A stretch of DNA of 64,000 nucleotides from Candidatus Chromulinivorax destructor (lineage in GTDB: Bacteria; Babelota; Babeliae; Babelales; Chromulinivoraceae). The translations under genes were made by a program, and so were the position numbers. The notes beneath the pieces were generated by a model. The model was not told where the DNA came from. It was given only the letters and a program-made list of their open reading frames with translations, and ran no database searches. The stretch lies in assembly GCF_003366055.1 (NCBI RefSeq), contig NZ_CP025544.1, positions 62,001 to 126,000 on the forward strand. Reading direction: 5' to 3'. Positions 16,759 through 26,131 of this stretch are shown here, one piece after another (position 1 is the first letter of the stretch; the number at the start of each line of letters is the position of its first letter).

Positions 16759-17229
16759 ATGACAACCAATCCGTATGGTAATAGCGCATTGCATGAAGCT
16801 GCGTGTAATGGTGACGTGCAAGCAGTTACTGATTTGTTAAATATTTTAGCAGAAGTAAACGCTCGCAATAAAGATGATGAAACTCCTTTGCATTTAGCAA
16901 CTCTGCGTAATCAGACTGACACAATCAAACTGTTAATTGCTGCACAAGCTGATGTTGCTGCGGTAAACCGCTTTAATAATACTCCATTACATAACAGCAC
17001 AATTTGTGGCAACACTTCAATTGTTGGTTTGTTAATTAAATCTGGCGCCCAGGTAAACGTTCAAAATTACAAAGGTAACACACCGTTACATCTTGCAGTT
17101 TTGCATCAACACAACGACATTGTGCAAAATTTAATTCGCCGTGGCGCTGATGTTAACCTACGAAATAACAAAGGCCAAACTGCCCTTGATCTTGCACAAA
17201 CAGAAGCAATGAAAACCTGGTTACTATAA
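16759..17229 (+). CDS. small ankyrin-repeat protein
   Basis: 156 aa, almost exactly four and a half ankyrin repeats (SALHEAACNG, PLHLATLRN, PLHNSTICGN, PLHLAVLHQ) with a short capping helix. No signal peptide. It starts 2 bp after the preceding ankyrin gene. The two may once have been one longer protein, but each has its own start and capped end, so both look functional. Confidence 0.88.
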   Translation: MTTNPYGNSALHEAACNGDVQAVTDLLNILAEVNARNKDDETPLHLATLRNQTDTIKLLIAAQADVAAVNRFNNTPLHNSTICGNTSIVGLLIKSGAQVNVQNYKGNTPLHLAVLHQHNDIVQNLIRRGADVNLRNNKGQTALDLAQTEAMKTWLL

Positions 17230-17245
17230 TTTTAAAAAAAATACA

Positions 17246-17480
17246 GCCTACGATTTTGTAGTTACAAAATCTCCGGAAATATGGTGGCGGCGGCCACTAC
17301 ACGCTTATGAAAAATACATGAAATTAACAAACATAACAGTTACTAAATTATTATGCTAAAACTAGACTTTATAATAAGTTAAAGTAAGTATATTTCAGGT
17401 GTTTTTGCTGAAAATTCGAATTAGTCCCGCCGGACTTAATTTCCCCCAAGCTGCATAGCAAGCGTAGGGCAAAACAAATC
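17246..17480 (+). mobile_element. MITE-like element, decayed copy
   Basis: Keeps family pieces in order (CAGCCTACGAT, CTCCGGAAA, GGTGGCGGCGGCCAC, CCCGCCGGAC, GCGTAGGGCAAAAC), but both ends are eroded and the middle is altered. Boundaries are approximate. Confidence 0.5.
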
Positions 17481-17510
17481 TAACAACACAAGCAAAGGAG
17501 TTTTGTAACC

Positions 17511-18548
17511 ATGAGTCTACGAGATTTCGATAAAGTATATAACAACAGCCCTTTACACATCGCTGTTGAAAATGATGATGTACAAACAGTAACAACATTG
17601 TTAAGCAACAGTGCAAAATTAGAGGCTCGTAACAGCAAGGGCAGAACTCCTTTGCATGGTGTGACAAATTATAAAATAGTAAAAGATTTACTTGCAGCTG
17701 GTGCTGATGTGGATGCACTTGATAAAGAAGGTAATACGCCGTTACACACTGCTATTTTACGTAAATGTGTCCCGATTGTTCAAATACTTTTACAAGCTGG
17801 CGCAGACGTTACGATAAAAAATAGTTACAAGGGTGATACGCCATTACACGTTGCAGTTGATCCGTTATACCGGCATGGTACCATGACCCAATTATTGGTG
17901 AAATCTGGTTCACCAGTTAATCAGCAAAATAATTTTGGTGAAACACCATTGCACATTGCTTATAAAAATAGTACAGGCCCAATCGATCGCAATATTATTA
18001 AAATATTAATTGATAACGGTGCAGATATTTCAGTCAAAAACAGTGCTGGCAAAAAACCTGCTGATCATAAAGATAATGCGTTGCATGATGCAGTGCGTTC
18101 TGGTGAAAGTAAAGATATCACCAAAATATTAATGTCGAAAACTGATATTAATTTTCAAGATATTTATGGTCGCACGGCGCTTTGTCATGCGGTATCAAAA
18201 CCAGGAATAGAGGCAGGAGTTATCAGAAACTTGTTTACTGCTGGAGCTGACGCAAATATTGCTGATGCTGTTAACAGTTCTCCTTTGCATCAAGCGGTTA
18301 TTCTTGGAAATATTTCGATTGTTCGATTGTTACTTAATGCAGGTGCAGTTGTTAACAAACAAAATAATGATGGAGATACACCGTTACATCTTGCAGTAAA
18401 AGCTGGCTCACGAAAGGCATTTCGTCATTATGCAGCAATTGTAAAAGTTTTAATCGATCACAAAACTGATCTTACACTCAAAAACAATGCTGGTAAAACG
18501 GCAGCAGAGTGCGCAGTTTTAGATAACATTAAAAAACTATTTGCATAG
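17511..18548 (+). CDS. cytoplasmic-type ankyrin-repeat protein
   Basis: 345 aa, about nine ankyrin repeats (residues 10-335; PLHIAVENDD, TPLHTAILR, PLHQAVILGN). No signal peptide. The start has an excellent ribosome-binding site (AAAGGAG). A less regular section near residues 170-190 (DNALHDAVRSGE) suggests joining of two repeat blocks. Its own terminator follows. This is the last of three neighbouring cytoplasmic-type ankyrin genes. Confidence 0.9.
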   Translation: MSLRDFDKVYNNSPLHIAVENDDVQTVTTLLSNSAKLEARNSKGRTPLHGVTNYKIVKDLLAAGADVDALDKEGNTPLHTAILRKCVPIVQILLQAGADVTIKNSYKGDTPLHVAVDPLYRHGTMTQLLVKSGSPVNQQNNFGETPLHIAYKNSTGPIDRNIIKILIDNGADISVKNSAGKKPADHKDNALHDAVRSGESKDITKILMSKTDINFQDIYGRTALCHAVSKPGIEAGVIRNLFTAGADANIADAVNSSPLHQAVILGNISIVRLLLNAGAVVNKQNNDGDTPLHLAVKAGSRKAFRHYAAIVKVLIDHKTDLTLKNNAGKTAAECAVLDNIKKLFA

Positions 18549-18573
18549 CACGCCATACATTTTTATAAAAATT

Positions 18574-18616
18574 AAAAAGTCGTACTGAACTTGTAATATT
18601 CAGTGCGGCTTTTTTG
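18574..18616 (+). terminator. rho-independent terminator
   Basis: Stem AAAAAGTCGTACTGAA with TTCAGTGCGGCTTTTTT (one mismatch), T-tract included. Confidence 0.8.
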
Positions 18617-18630
18617 CTGTCACATAGTTA

Positions 18631-18830
18631 CATTGCGTCAACCAAAATTTTATGAAAAAGTTTTGCTCTTCATTTATTATCAAAACTCCGTGAATATGCT
18701 GACCCGTGGGCATGATGCATTCTTTTTTAGATTAAAAAGCGTAATTTGGCCGCCATCACTACTGTTTTAAAAGATGAGCGAAGCGATATCGCAGGCTTGT
18801 ATCTTGATTTTTAAATTTTTGTTCACATAA
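18631..18830 (-). mobile_element. MITE-like element, reverse copy
   Basis: A 200-bp copy in reverse orientation (GATGAGCGAAGCGATATC near 18774). The ends GCGTCAACCAAAATTTT and AAATTTTTGTTCACATAA are inverted repeats; TA lies just outside both. Confidence 0.7.
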
Positions 18831-18927
18831 TATCGATCTATTATTTTTAATTTCTTTGCAAATTTTAAGGTAATCGTTATTATTTTTTGCATCTACTTTT
18901 TTTATTTATTATTTCAAAGGTTTCTGC

Positions 18928-19233
18928 ATGTCAATAAAATATATGAGCATTTCGATTATTTTATTAGCTGTTTCTTCTCATCTTATTATCAGCCAAGAAG
19001 AAAATAATACTATCTTAAAGTCAAATTCATCTGCATCTATCAGTTCATCAGGATCATGGGAAGAGATTTATTTTGATCATGGACCATTATATTATGATAC
19101 TGAATTTGAAATTGTTCATGCTACAGAAAAAGAAAGAGATGATTTTTTAAATAAATTGTTGAAAATAAAGCAATTAGCACAAGATAGTAATTTTAGCGAT
19201 AATGAAGATAGTAGTGATGAAGATGATAATTAA
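18928..19233 (+). CDS. small secreted acidic protein
   Basis: 101 aa. A signal peptide (residues 1-22, hydrophobic IIILLAVSSHLIIS type) is followed by a Ser-rich stretch and a strongly acidic C-terminus (DNEDSSDEDDN). No family is recognised. It is the first of three small secreted proteins in a row, each with its own upstream region. Confidence 0.65.
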   Translation: MSIKYMSISIILLAVSSHLIISQEENNTILKSNSSASISSSGSWEEIYFDHGPLYYDTEFEIVHATEKERDDFLNKLLKIKQLAQDSNFSDNEDSSDEDDN

Positions 19234-19482
19234 ACAATAAAATTGTACACTGTATGCAAAAAATCATATAAAAGAGCTCTATGACTTTGATGAAATATTC
19301 AATCCAAAATTAATTCAAAAATATGACGGTGTCAAAAATCTTACATAAAATAATACACTTTTTTATTCATGCAGCCTATGCGTTACATAGATTGACTATG
19401 TTTTTATTGAAAATAATAGATTGCAAATGATACAATTATTTCAAATAGAATACTTACTTGAAATAATTGTATTGGTTCTGCT

Positions 19483-19923
19483 GTGAAAAAAATATTAAAA
19501 ATATCTATAATTATTTTACTTTTCAATAATTTATTTATTATATCGCTGGAAGAAGGTAGCAATTATCAAGCATCTAAGCGTCAGCGGTTAGAACAAAAAG
19601 AAATAGAAAACGTCGTATCGATAAACAATTTTGATTTCGATGATGAGCTTTTTAATGAATTGTTAGATTTAGATTTTTCTGAATTGTATCAAGATTCATT
19701 TATTCATAACAATGTGCCTGATCAAGATGTAAAAAATCAAAATGTTACTCAGCCTGCAATAAAAAACTCTTCTGCTTTGTATGTGTCATCGAGAAGATTA
19801 AAACATGCCTTTTCTCATCCATCAGTCATTGCTTTAACATTAGACAAAATTGTGAAGAAATCTGATATTTTAGATGAAAAGATAGATATTATATCTGACG
19901 ACAAGGTGATAGATAAAGAATGA
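19483..19923 (+). CDS. small secreted protein with HPSV-LTLDKI motif
   Basis: 146 aa, GTG start, with a hydrophobic signal peptide (residues 5-20) and an acidic mature part. The C-terminal third holds AFSHPSVIALTLDKIVKK. The neighbour at 20046 has AWNHPSVQELTLDKISKK, also preceded by a serine-containing strand, so the two form a small family. Function is unknown; the conserved block may be an interaction motif. Confidence 0.65.
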   Translation: MKKILKISIIILLFNNLFIISLEEGSNYQASKRQRLEQKEIENVVSINNFDFDDELFNELLDLDFSELYQDSFIHNNVPDQDVKNQNVTQPAIKNSSALYVSSRRLKHAFSHPSVIALTLDKIVKKSDILDEKIDIISDDKVIDKE

Positions 19924-20045
19924 TTTTTATTTTATTCACCCGTAATTGAATTTATTTATCTGATGTAACTTGAATTAAAGGTATCATTAATGATATAATG
20001 TTTTCAATTAGAATATTTAATTTAAAGCATAGCAAGGTTATAATT

Positions 20046-20912
20046 ATGAGAATTTTATTGTATATGACTTGCATAATAATAACATCATGCATGATATCAA
20101 AGATTGATGCATCGATGCAAAATTCTCTTAAATCTTTAGAAAATGTAAATACACCAACTGCAAATAGATTATCTGATCAACATAATTCTGACGATACAGT
20201 TTTGTATCTCAGGTTACCTGCCAAAAGAAAAATTTTTAATCAAGATAATATAACAGATGATCTTTATAATAAAAAATTAACTGAACTGCAAAATAAAAAA
20301 AGTCATATGTACTCTGGCCGATTACGAAATACTCATCTTGGTCGTGCTCCTCATGAACATAAAAGGACTGTTTCATTTTATTCTTTGTCGCAAGATACTC
20401 TTCAAAAAGCGTGGAATCATCCATCAGTACAAGAACTTACATTAGATAAAATATCAAAAAAAGATACCACATTAACATCTAAAAAAATTGAAAGAAAAAC
20501 TCCATTCTTACAAGATTCTTTTGTCGATAAAAAATCAAAAAACAGTCAGAAAGTTGATTGCTGTGTGCAAGATGCTCAGCAGTATTCAAATAAATTCTTT
20601 GAATCTGATGAAATTTTTTCAGATCAAGTCGAATTATCGTTGTTAGAAAATTATATATTGGATAATAATCATCAAAGTTTACCTGAGCAGCAACATGTAT
20701 CTGTAGATTATGTCGATGAAGATAATAATGATGAAATTTTTAATTTTGATACTTTCGATAATGATCTCTGCATAGGCACCATAGATAAACATAATGATAC
20801 AGTACGTCAATCAAGTTATAACCAAACCGATCAATTAGATGAAGGTAGAATTGAAAAATTACTGTTAGATGAGTATTTAGATTCATTAATTTACAACGAT
20901 ACAGAAAAATAA
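20046..20912 (+). CDS. secreted or lipid-anchored protein with HPSV-LTLDKI motif
   Basis: 288 aa from the ATG at 20046; an upstream in-frame start at 19998 would put 16 extra residues before the signal sequence. The hydrophobic N-terminus ends in ITSC, a possible lipobox. The mature chain is hydrophilic. It has the HPSVQELTLDKISKK block (about residues 123-137), shared with the gene at 19483, and an acidic C-terminal half (YVDEDNNDEIFNFD). No known domain. Confidence 0.65.
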   Translation: MRILLYMTCIIITSCMISKIDASMQNSLKSLENVNTPTANRLSDQHNSDDTVLYLRLPAKRKIFNQDNITDDLYNKKLTELQNKKSHMYSGRLRNTHLGRAPHEHKRTVSFYSLSQDTLQKAWNHPSVQELTLDKISKKDTTLTSKKIERKTPFLQDSFVDKKSKNSQKVDCCVQDAQQYSNKFFESDEIFSDQVELSLLENYILDNNHQSLPEQQHVSVDYVDEDNNDEIFNFDTFDNDLCIGTIDKHNDTVRQSSYNQTDQLDEGRIEKLLLDEYLDSLIYNDTEK

Positions 20913-20957
20913 GCATGATAACGTCTACAAAATTACCATAATTTTTATACGCAAAAA

Positions 20958-20984
20958 CGGCAGACCTTATACAAGATCTGCCGC
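20958..20984. other. hairpin after small secreted gene
   Basis: Stem CGGCAGA/TCTGCCG. There is no T-tract on the plus side, while a T-run follows on the minus side (five A before it on plus), so its terminator role for the plus-strand gene is unsure. Confidence 0.45.
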
Positions 20985-21001
20985 CAAAAAAAGGAGCTAT
21001 G

Positions 21002-21039
21002 TTATAAGATATTGGTTACTCAAAACTTATATCTTATAA
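21002..21039. other. AT-rich inverted repeat upstream of xer gene
   Basis: Arms TTATAAGATA and TATCTTATAA (10 bp, perfect) with an 18-nt spacer, about 155 bp before the recombinase start. It could be a protein-binding site; no known recombination-site consensus was matched. Confidence 0.35.
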
Positions 21040-21192
21040 TAATTCTAGCAGGCTCATGAACAATCGCAACTGGTAAGTGTCTTTTTATTTTCTACAATCT
21101 TTTATTTAAACAAATCATCCTCTATATTTTTACTTTAATTGATCTAGAATAGAGTCTATAACTATTTGTAAACTATTATTGAAAAGATTATT

Positions 21193-22098
21193 GTGAAGCA
21201 ACTATTCCATAAATTTGAACAATATTTAATGACCGAAAAAATGGTTGCGATTAATACGTTGCAAGCATATCAACGAGACATCCTGCAATGCATTAATTTC
21301 TTAGAATCACGAGGCCGCACTTCATTTGATCAAGTTACCGCACAAGATATTAAAGAGTTTTTACATCACCTACGATTGACCTTAAAAATTTCGGCTCGAA
21401 CCGTATCAAGAAAGTTATCATCACTCAAATCATTCTCTAAATTTTTGCAATATCATTACAATCACGCTGACTTTACGTATAACGTATCGTTTCCTAAGCT
21501 GGAAAAAAGCCTGCCGACCTTTCTTACCGAGGATCAAATTCTCAATCTTTTTAATGTTGCTCAAACTGACGAGACGCCGACTGGTAAACGAAATAGCACG
21601 ATGATTGCTTTGATGTATGTGTGCGGTGTCCGAGTTAGTGAACTGGTAGAGTTAACGTCATCGAATATTAATTTCACTGATGGACTGTTGCACGTATCAG
21701 GCAAGGGTGGTAAACAAAGAATTGTACCGTTACCTGATTCAATGGTTGAAATGTTGCAAGTTTATTTACTCAATGTACAACCATACTTATTTAGAAATAT
21801 GACCATTACGTCAGATATTTTATTTCCTATTTTGTATGCAGATAAAGTTAAGCCGATGACTCGACAGGGATTCTGGGGAATTTTAAAACAGGTTGTTACC
21901 AAGGCTGGTTTACCTGATTCAATATCTCCCCACGTTTTGCGTCATTCGATTGCGACTCATCTGCTTAAAAAAGGTGCGAATCTACGCTTGTTACAAATGG
22001 CACTTGGCCATGAGCAACTGCAAACCGTGCAGGTCTACACGCATGTTGAAGTATCACATTTAAGAAAATTATATGATGCAAAGCATCCACGAGCTTAA
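21193..22098 (+). CDS. xerD: tyrosine recombinase XerC/XerD
   Basis: 301 aa, the usual size for Xer recombinases that resolve chromosome dimers at dif sites. The N-terminal core-binding domain covers ~1-95. All catalytic residues are visible: Arg147 (GVRVSE), Lys171 (SGKGGKQR), His247 and Arg250 (HVLRHS), His273 (LGHEQL) and Tyr282 (VYTHV). The start is GTG. Choosing between XerC and XerD from sequence alone is not safe; with one copy in view, the symbol is tentative. An ankyrin gene starts 36 bp downstream without a terminator. Confidence 0.93.
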   Translation: MKQLFHKFEQYLMTEKMVAINTLQAYQRDILQCINFLESRGRTSFDQVTAQDIKEFLHHLRLTLKISARTVSRKLSSLKSFSKFLQYHYNHADFTYNVSFPKLEKSLPTFLTEDQILNLFNVAQTDETPTGKRNSTMIALMYVCGVRVSELVELTSSNINFTDGLLHVSGKGGKQRIVPLPDSMVEMLQVYLLNVQPYLFRNMTITSDILFPILYADKVKPMTRQGFWGILKQVVTKAGLPDSISPHVLRHSIATHLLKKGANLRLLQMALGHEQLQTVQVYTHVEVSHLRKLYDAKHPRA

Positions 22099-22133
22099 CT
22101 AGAATTTTAATGTAAAAAAAATTGGCAATAACC

Positions 22134-23408
22134 ATGAAAAAAATATACGTAGCAGTTTGGTTCATGTTTGGTTTGCAATCAATGAGTATGCAGGCTGCGC
22201 AAGATTCGCTGCAAAATGTTGAGAACGGGCGACAAGCTATGATTAATAATTCTGTTAAGAATTTAACTTACTTGACGCAAGGTTTTGATTTTTTACGCAC
22301 TCAAAATCTTGTCGATATCTCATTTCATGATTTTTTAGAGCAGCATGTATCACACGATGAAGATGGTAATAAAAATATGAACTTTGATCAAGTTATTCTC
22401 GATGCAGAGGACGTTCTTACGAAAAATATGAAAGATACATTTTTAAAAACGCTTGATACTTCATTACAAAATTGGAAGAATCTTGATCAATGTAACAGTC
22501 AGGTATTTTTATATGTTATGCAAAATAAAGATGATAATTTCTATCGGTTCTGGTTGTATGCATGGAGTAAGACTACAGCTGAAGATGGTAAGACTCAATT
22601 GTATCGCGCAATTTTTAAATATAATCTAGAAATAGCACGTATGTTGATTGCTGCAGGAGCTGATGTAAATACTCAAAATGAGGATGGTTGGACTCCATTG
22701 TATCGAGCAGTTTTTAATAATAATACAGAAATAGCACGTATGTTAATTGCTGCAAGCGCTGATGTAAACATACAAAATAAATGTGGTTATACTCCATTGC
22801 ATCATGGTAATAGTGTAGAAATAGCAAGGATGTTGATTAATGCAGGCGCTGATGTAAATATACAAAATGAATGTGGTTATACTGCATTGCATCAGGCAGC
22901 TTTAAAAAACAACCTAGAAATAGTAAGCATGTTGATTGATGCAGGCGCTGATGTAAATACTCAAAATAAGGATGGTTGGACTCCATTACATTATGTAGTT
23001 ATGTCTAATAATTCAAAATCTAATAATCCAAAAGTAGCACATATATTGATTTCTGCATGCGCTGATGTAAATATTTCAGATGAATCTGGTTATACTCCAT
23101 TACATTATGCTGTCTTAGGCAACGATAAAAAATTAGTGAAAATATTGATTATTGCAGGTGCTGATGTAAATACTCAAAATAAGGATGGTTGGACTCCATT
23201 ACATAAAGCAGCTTTAAATAATTATATACAAATAGTTGAGATATTAATTACTGCACAAGCTCACCTTAACATTCAAAATGAAGATGGCAAAACAGCTGAG
23301 CTAGCAGCTAGAACTCCAGAAATGAAAGAAATTTTTGCACAAGCCCGAGAAAAACAACACGAAAAAATGGATGTCCAATCTATGGTAAAAATTATAAAAA
23401 TAGATTAG
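22134..23408 (+). CDS. secreted ankyrin-repeat protein
   Basis: 424 aa from the ATG at 22134 (a TTG at 22122 is less likely). It has a signal peptide (MKKIYVAVWF to MQAAQ) and the full shared N-terminal domain (GFDFLRTQN, FHDFLEQHVSHDE, QVFLYVMQNKD, FWLYAWS; to ~150). About eight ankyrin repeats follow (160-410). The C-terminus (VKIIKID) has no CaaX. The first 120 residues are close to those of the next gene, so the pair is a tandem duplicate. It lies 36 bp after the xer gene. Confidence 0.9.
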   Translation: MKKIYVAVWFMFGLQSMSMQAAQDSLQNVENGRQAMINNSVKNLTYLTQGFDFLRTQNLVDISFHDFLEQHVSHDEDGNKNMNFDQVILDAEDVLTKNMKDTFLKTLDTSLQNWKNLDQCNSQVFLYVMQNKDDNFYRFWLYAWSKTTAEDGKTQLYRAIFKYNLEIARMLIAAGADVNTQNEDGWTPLYRAVFNNNTEIARMLIAASADVNIQNKCGYTPLHHGNSVEIARMLINAGADVNIQNECGYTALHQAALKNNLEIVSMLIDAGADVNTQNKDGWTPLHYVVMSNNSKSNNPKVAHILISACADVNISDESGYTPLHYAVLGNDKKLVKILIIAGADVNTQNKDGWTPLHKAALNNYIQIVEILITAQAHLNIQNEDGKTAELAARTPEMKEIFAQAREKQHEKMDVQSMVKIIKID

Positions 23409-23426
23409 AAAAGATTGGTAATAATT

Positions 23427-24470
23427 ATGAAAAAAATATACAGAGCAGTTTTATTACTGTTAAACATGCAATCAATGAGTATGTACGCTGCGCAAGAGTC
23501 GCTGCAAAATGTTGAGAACGGGCGGCAAGCTATGATTGATAATGCTGTTATAAGTTTTCCTTATCTAACAGACGGTTTTGATTTTTTACGCACTCAAAAT
23601 CTTGTCGATACCTCATTTCATGATTTTTTAGAGCAGCATGTGTCACATGATGAAGATGGTAATGAAGATATGAACTTTGATCAAGTTATTGTCGATGCAG
23701 AGGACATTCTTACGAAAAATATGAAAGATACATTTTTAACCATCCTTAATACTGCATTAAAAGAAAGTAAAAAACTTGATCAATTTGATGATTCTTTGTT
23801 TTTGTATGTGATGGAACACAAAGATACTACAATGCGTGACATTGTTCCTTTGTGGTTGTTAGAATGGAATAAGATTAAATATAAAGATGAGCAAACTCTA
23901 TCTCTATTGTATTGGGCAACTTGGCATAATAATCTTGAAATAGTACAGATGTTAATTAATGCTCACGTAAATGTAAATATTAAAAATAATTATGGTGTAA
24001 CTCCATTACATATAGCAGCTAAGAATAATTCTGCTATAGCTCTTATGTTAATTAATGCAGGTGCGATTATCAATATTAAAGATAAGTTTGGTTGCACCCC
24101 ATTGCATGAAACAACTACACCAGAAATAGTAAGCATATTGATCGAAAAAGGTGCTGATCTGAATATTCAAAATAAAGATGGTAAAACTCCATTGCATGAA
24201 GCAATTCAATATAATGATATAAAAATAGCGCGTATATTGATTGATGCAGGCGCTGATTTAAATCTTAAAAATGATAATGGTTATACTGCTTTGCATCAAG
24301 CTATTCTATATAATGATATAGAAATAGCAAAGATGTTGATTGATGCAGGCGCTGATGTAAATATACAAAATGAAGATGGTAAAACAGCTGAACAAATTAC
24401 TAACACTCCAGAAATAAAAGAAATTTTTGCACGAGCCCGAGAAAAACAACACGAAAAAATGAATGCGTAA
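23427..24470 (+). CDS. secreted ankyrin-repeat protein
   Basis: 347 aa from the ATG at 23427 (the TTG at 23415 is an alternative). Tandem paralogue of the preceding gene: signal peptide, shared N-terminal domain (GFDFLRTQN, DSLFLYVMEHKD, LWLLEWN) and about five to six ankyrin repeats (155-330). It ends EKMNA, with no CaaX. One repeat is shortened (LHETTTPEIVSILIEKGAD), a trait also seen in the upstream gene (LHHGNSVEIARMLINAGAD). A terminator follows at 24593. Confidence 0.9.
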   Translation: MKKIYRAVLLLLNMQSMSMYAAQESLQNVENGRQAMIDNAVISFPYLTDGFDFLRTQNLVDTSFHDFLEQHVSHDEDGNEDMNFDQVIVDAEDILTKNMKDTFLTILNTALKESKKLDQFDDSLFLYVMEHKDTTMRDIVPLWLLEWNKIKYKDEQTLSLLYWATWHNNLEIVQMLINAHVNVNIKNNYGVTPLHIAAKNNSAIALMLINAGAIINIKDKFGCTPLHETTTPEIVSILIEKGADLNIQNKDGKTPLHEAIQYNDIKIARILIDAGADLNLKNDNGYTALHQAILYNDIEIAKMLIDAGADVNIQNEDGKTAEQITNTPEIKEIFARAREKQHEKMNA

Positions 24471-24592
24471 GTTATAGCTGCAACTGAACAACTCATCAAA
24501 AAAATTCGTGATAACTGTAAAAAATACAGGTAGCAGTGTTATTGATGCCAATCATATGCTAAGCACACTGCATTCAATAATTAAATCGATGC

Positions 24593-24622
24593 AACGCCAG
24601 ATTATAAAGTCTGGCGTTTTTC
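24593..24622 (+). terminator. rho-independent terminator
   Basis: Perfect 9-bp arms AACGCCAGA/TCTGGCGTT with an 8-nt loop and TTTTTC after. Confidence 0.85.
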
Positions 24623-24630
24623 TTACATAG

Positions 24631-24828
24631 TTATACCATTTTATTTATTGTGATAATATTTTGACCAATAAGCATGATACATACAGCAAATCCAACCAGG
24701 GCACCCATCAAAAATATCACAAATGCATTGTTTGCAACTTCCTGAATTTCTTCATCTTTTTTCTTTTGTGGTGTAACGATATCAATCATTGGTCCCATAC
24801 TGCTCACTATTTTTTTAAACAAATCCAT
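24631..24828 (-). CDS. small single-pass membrane protein
   Basis: 65 aa from the ATG at 24828 (GAAAGAAG upstream); a longer reading from 24891 is less likely. The N-terminus is amphipathic (MDLFKKIVSSMG), a charged KKKDEE section follows, and residues ~34-58 form one transmembrane helix (AFVIFLMGALVGFAVCIML). It lies between a terminator and the divergent dnaN. No family is recognised. Confidence 0.55.
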   Translation of the reverse strand: MDLFKKIVSSMGPMIDIVTPQKKKDEEIQEVANNAFVIFLMGALVGFAVCIMLIGQNIITINKMV

Positions 24829-25011
24829 AGCACTTCTTTCAAATATATAATTTAGAATCTTTAAAAAGCGTACTAAACTCAGGCAATACAAAGCAATCGT
24901 TACAAAATTCAGTTCTTATCAGCTAGAAAAAATATTATAAAAGAGTATACTAAAAGAGTGTCTGGAATATCTAATATGAATAAAATTCAAAAATTTTTTA
25001 ATGGGTTATAG

Positions 25012-26127
25012 ATGAGCAATACATTTATTTTGGAACAAAAAGAGCTAGCGGCTACACTTGGATTTATGCAACCGATTTGTTCAAAAAAAACAACGATGCA
25101 AGCAACGTCATTAATTTTATTTCATGTGACACAAAAAGAACTTATTTTAAAGGCAACAGATCTTGAAATAAGCCTTCAATATACATGTTCGATCAAAGAT
25201 AGCGAAATTGCAAATCAGCAATTTTTAGTTTCGGGTAAAAAAATATTTGATATCGTGCGTGAATTGGATAACGACATCACCTTTACACTGAAAAAAAATC
25301 AGCTTGATATTTCATCAGGTAAAGTTCATTTATCATTAAATATTAAAGATGCTCAAGAATTCCCGCCATTGCCAGAACGCATTGAAAACTTAATGCACAT
25401 GGATCGTGAGTTTTTATTAGAAATGTTTACGAAAGTTTCATTCTTAATTCCCCAAAATAATGCAACACCATCTTTAAATGGTCTGTTTTTAGAAATTTCA
25501 TCACAAGAATTTAAAATGACAACAACTGATGGTCATTGTCTTGCGCAAGTAAAATCTGACAAATATGTTTTAAGTGAAACTAAAAAATGGTTAACTCCTC
25601 GACGAGCAGTATTTGAAATCAAAAAGATTCTAGAAAATTGCCAAGATGAGATGATTTTTTTAGGTGTGTGTAGCAATCAATTAGTATTCTCTGGTGAATC
25701 ATTTAATTTTTTCACAAAATTATTAGCTGATCAGTTCCCAGCATACGAATCAATTCTAAAAAAAGATGGATTTAATCCAGCTCGTGTATCACGTGCAGAT
25801 TTTATTAAAACACTTCGTCGTTCAACATGTTTGTTATCTGGTCAATTTTTGGCAACAAGTTTTAACTTTAGCCCACATCAACTCAAAGTTTGTTTAAAAA
25901 ATAATGAAGTCGGTTCTTTAGAAGAAACACTTGCTATGGAAGATTACAACGGCGAATCTTTAGAGATGCGTTTTTATTCTCCATATCTTTTAAACGGGTT
26001 ACAAGCTCTTTCTGGTGATAACGTAACTTGTTATTTAAAAAACAGCACACGTCCAATTATTTTTGAATCTGTTGATAAGAACAGCCAAATGGTTTATCTG
26101 GTTATGCCAGTTTCTGCAACGAAATAG
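25012..26127 (+). CDS. dnaN: DNA polymerase III sliding clamp (beta subunit)
   Basis: 371 aa, normal length for the clamp that tethers Pol III to DNA. Family features include TSLILFHVTQKELILKATDLE near the N-terminus, the middle-domain stretch LFLEISSQEFKMTTTDGH and the C-terminal MVYLVMPVSATK, which matches the VMPM-R-type end of clamps. recF follows after 4 bp, a conserved pairing. No dnaA or gyrB is next to it. Confidence 0.95.
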   Translation: MSNTFILEQKELAATLGFMQPICSKKTTMQATSLILFHVTQKELILKATDLEISLQYTCSIKDSEIANQQFLVSGKKIFDIVRELDNDITFTLKKNQLDISSGKVHLSLNIKDAQEFPPLPERIENLMHMDREFLLEMFTKVSFLIPQNNATPSLNGLFLEISSQEFKMTTTDGHCLAQVKSDKYVLSETKKWLTPRRAVFEIKKILENCQDEMIFLGVCSNQLVFSGESFNFFTKLLADQFPAYESILKKDGFNPARVSRADFIKTLRRSTCLLSGQFLATSFNFSPHQLKVCLKNNEVGSLEETLAMEDYNGESLEMRFYSPYLLNGLQALSGDNVTCYLKNSTRPIIFESVDKNSQMVYLVMPVSATK

Positions 26128-26131
26128 GTGC

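Larger units (their letters stand above)
18549..18927. other. gene-free stretch
   Basis: 379 bp: the terminator at 18574, a MITE-like copy (18631-18830) and the AT-rich promoter region of the gene at 18928. Confidence 0.7.

Noticed and set aside
15779-17229. The two adjacent ankyrin genes as one frameshifted gene
   Set aside because: The upstream protein ends in a capped charged tail and the downstream one has its own ATG and full first repeat; a 2-bp gap fits an operon better.
24661-24855. Plus-strand frame over the small membrane protein
   Set aside because: The minus-strand reading has a ribosome-binding site and a clear transmembrane helix; the plus frame has neither.
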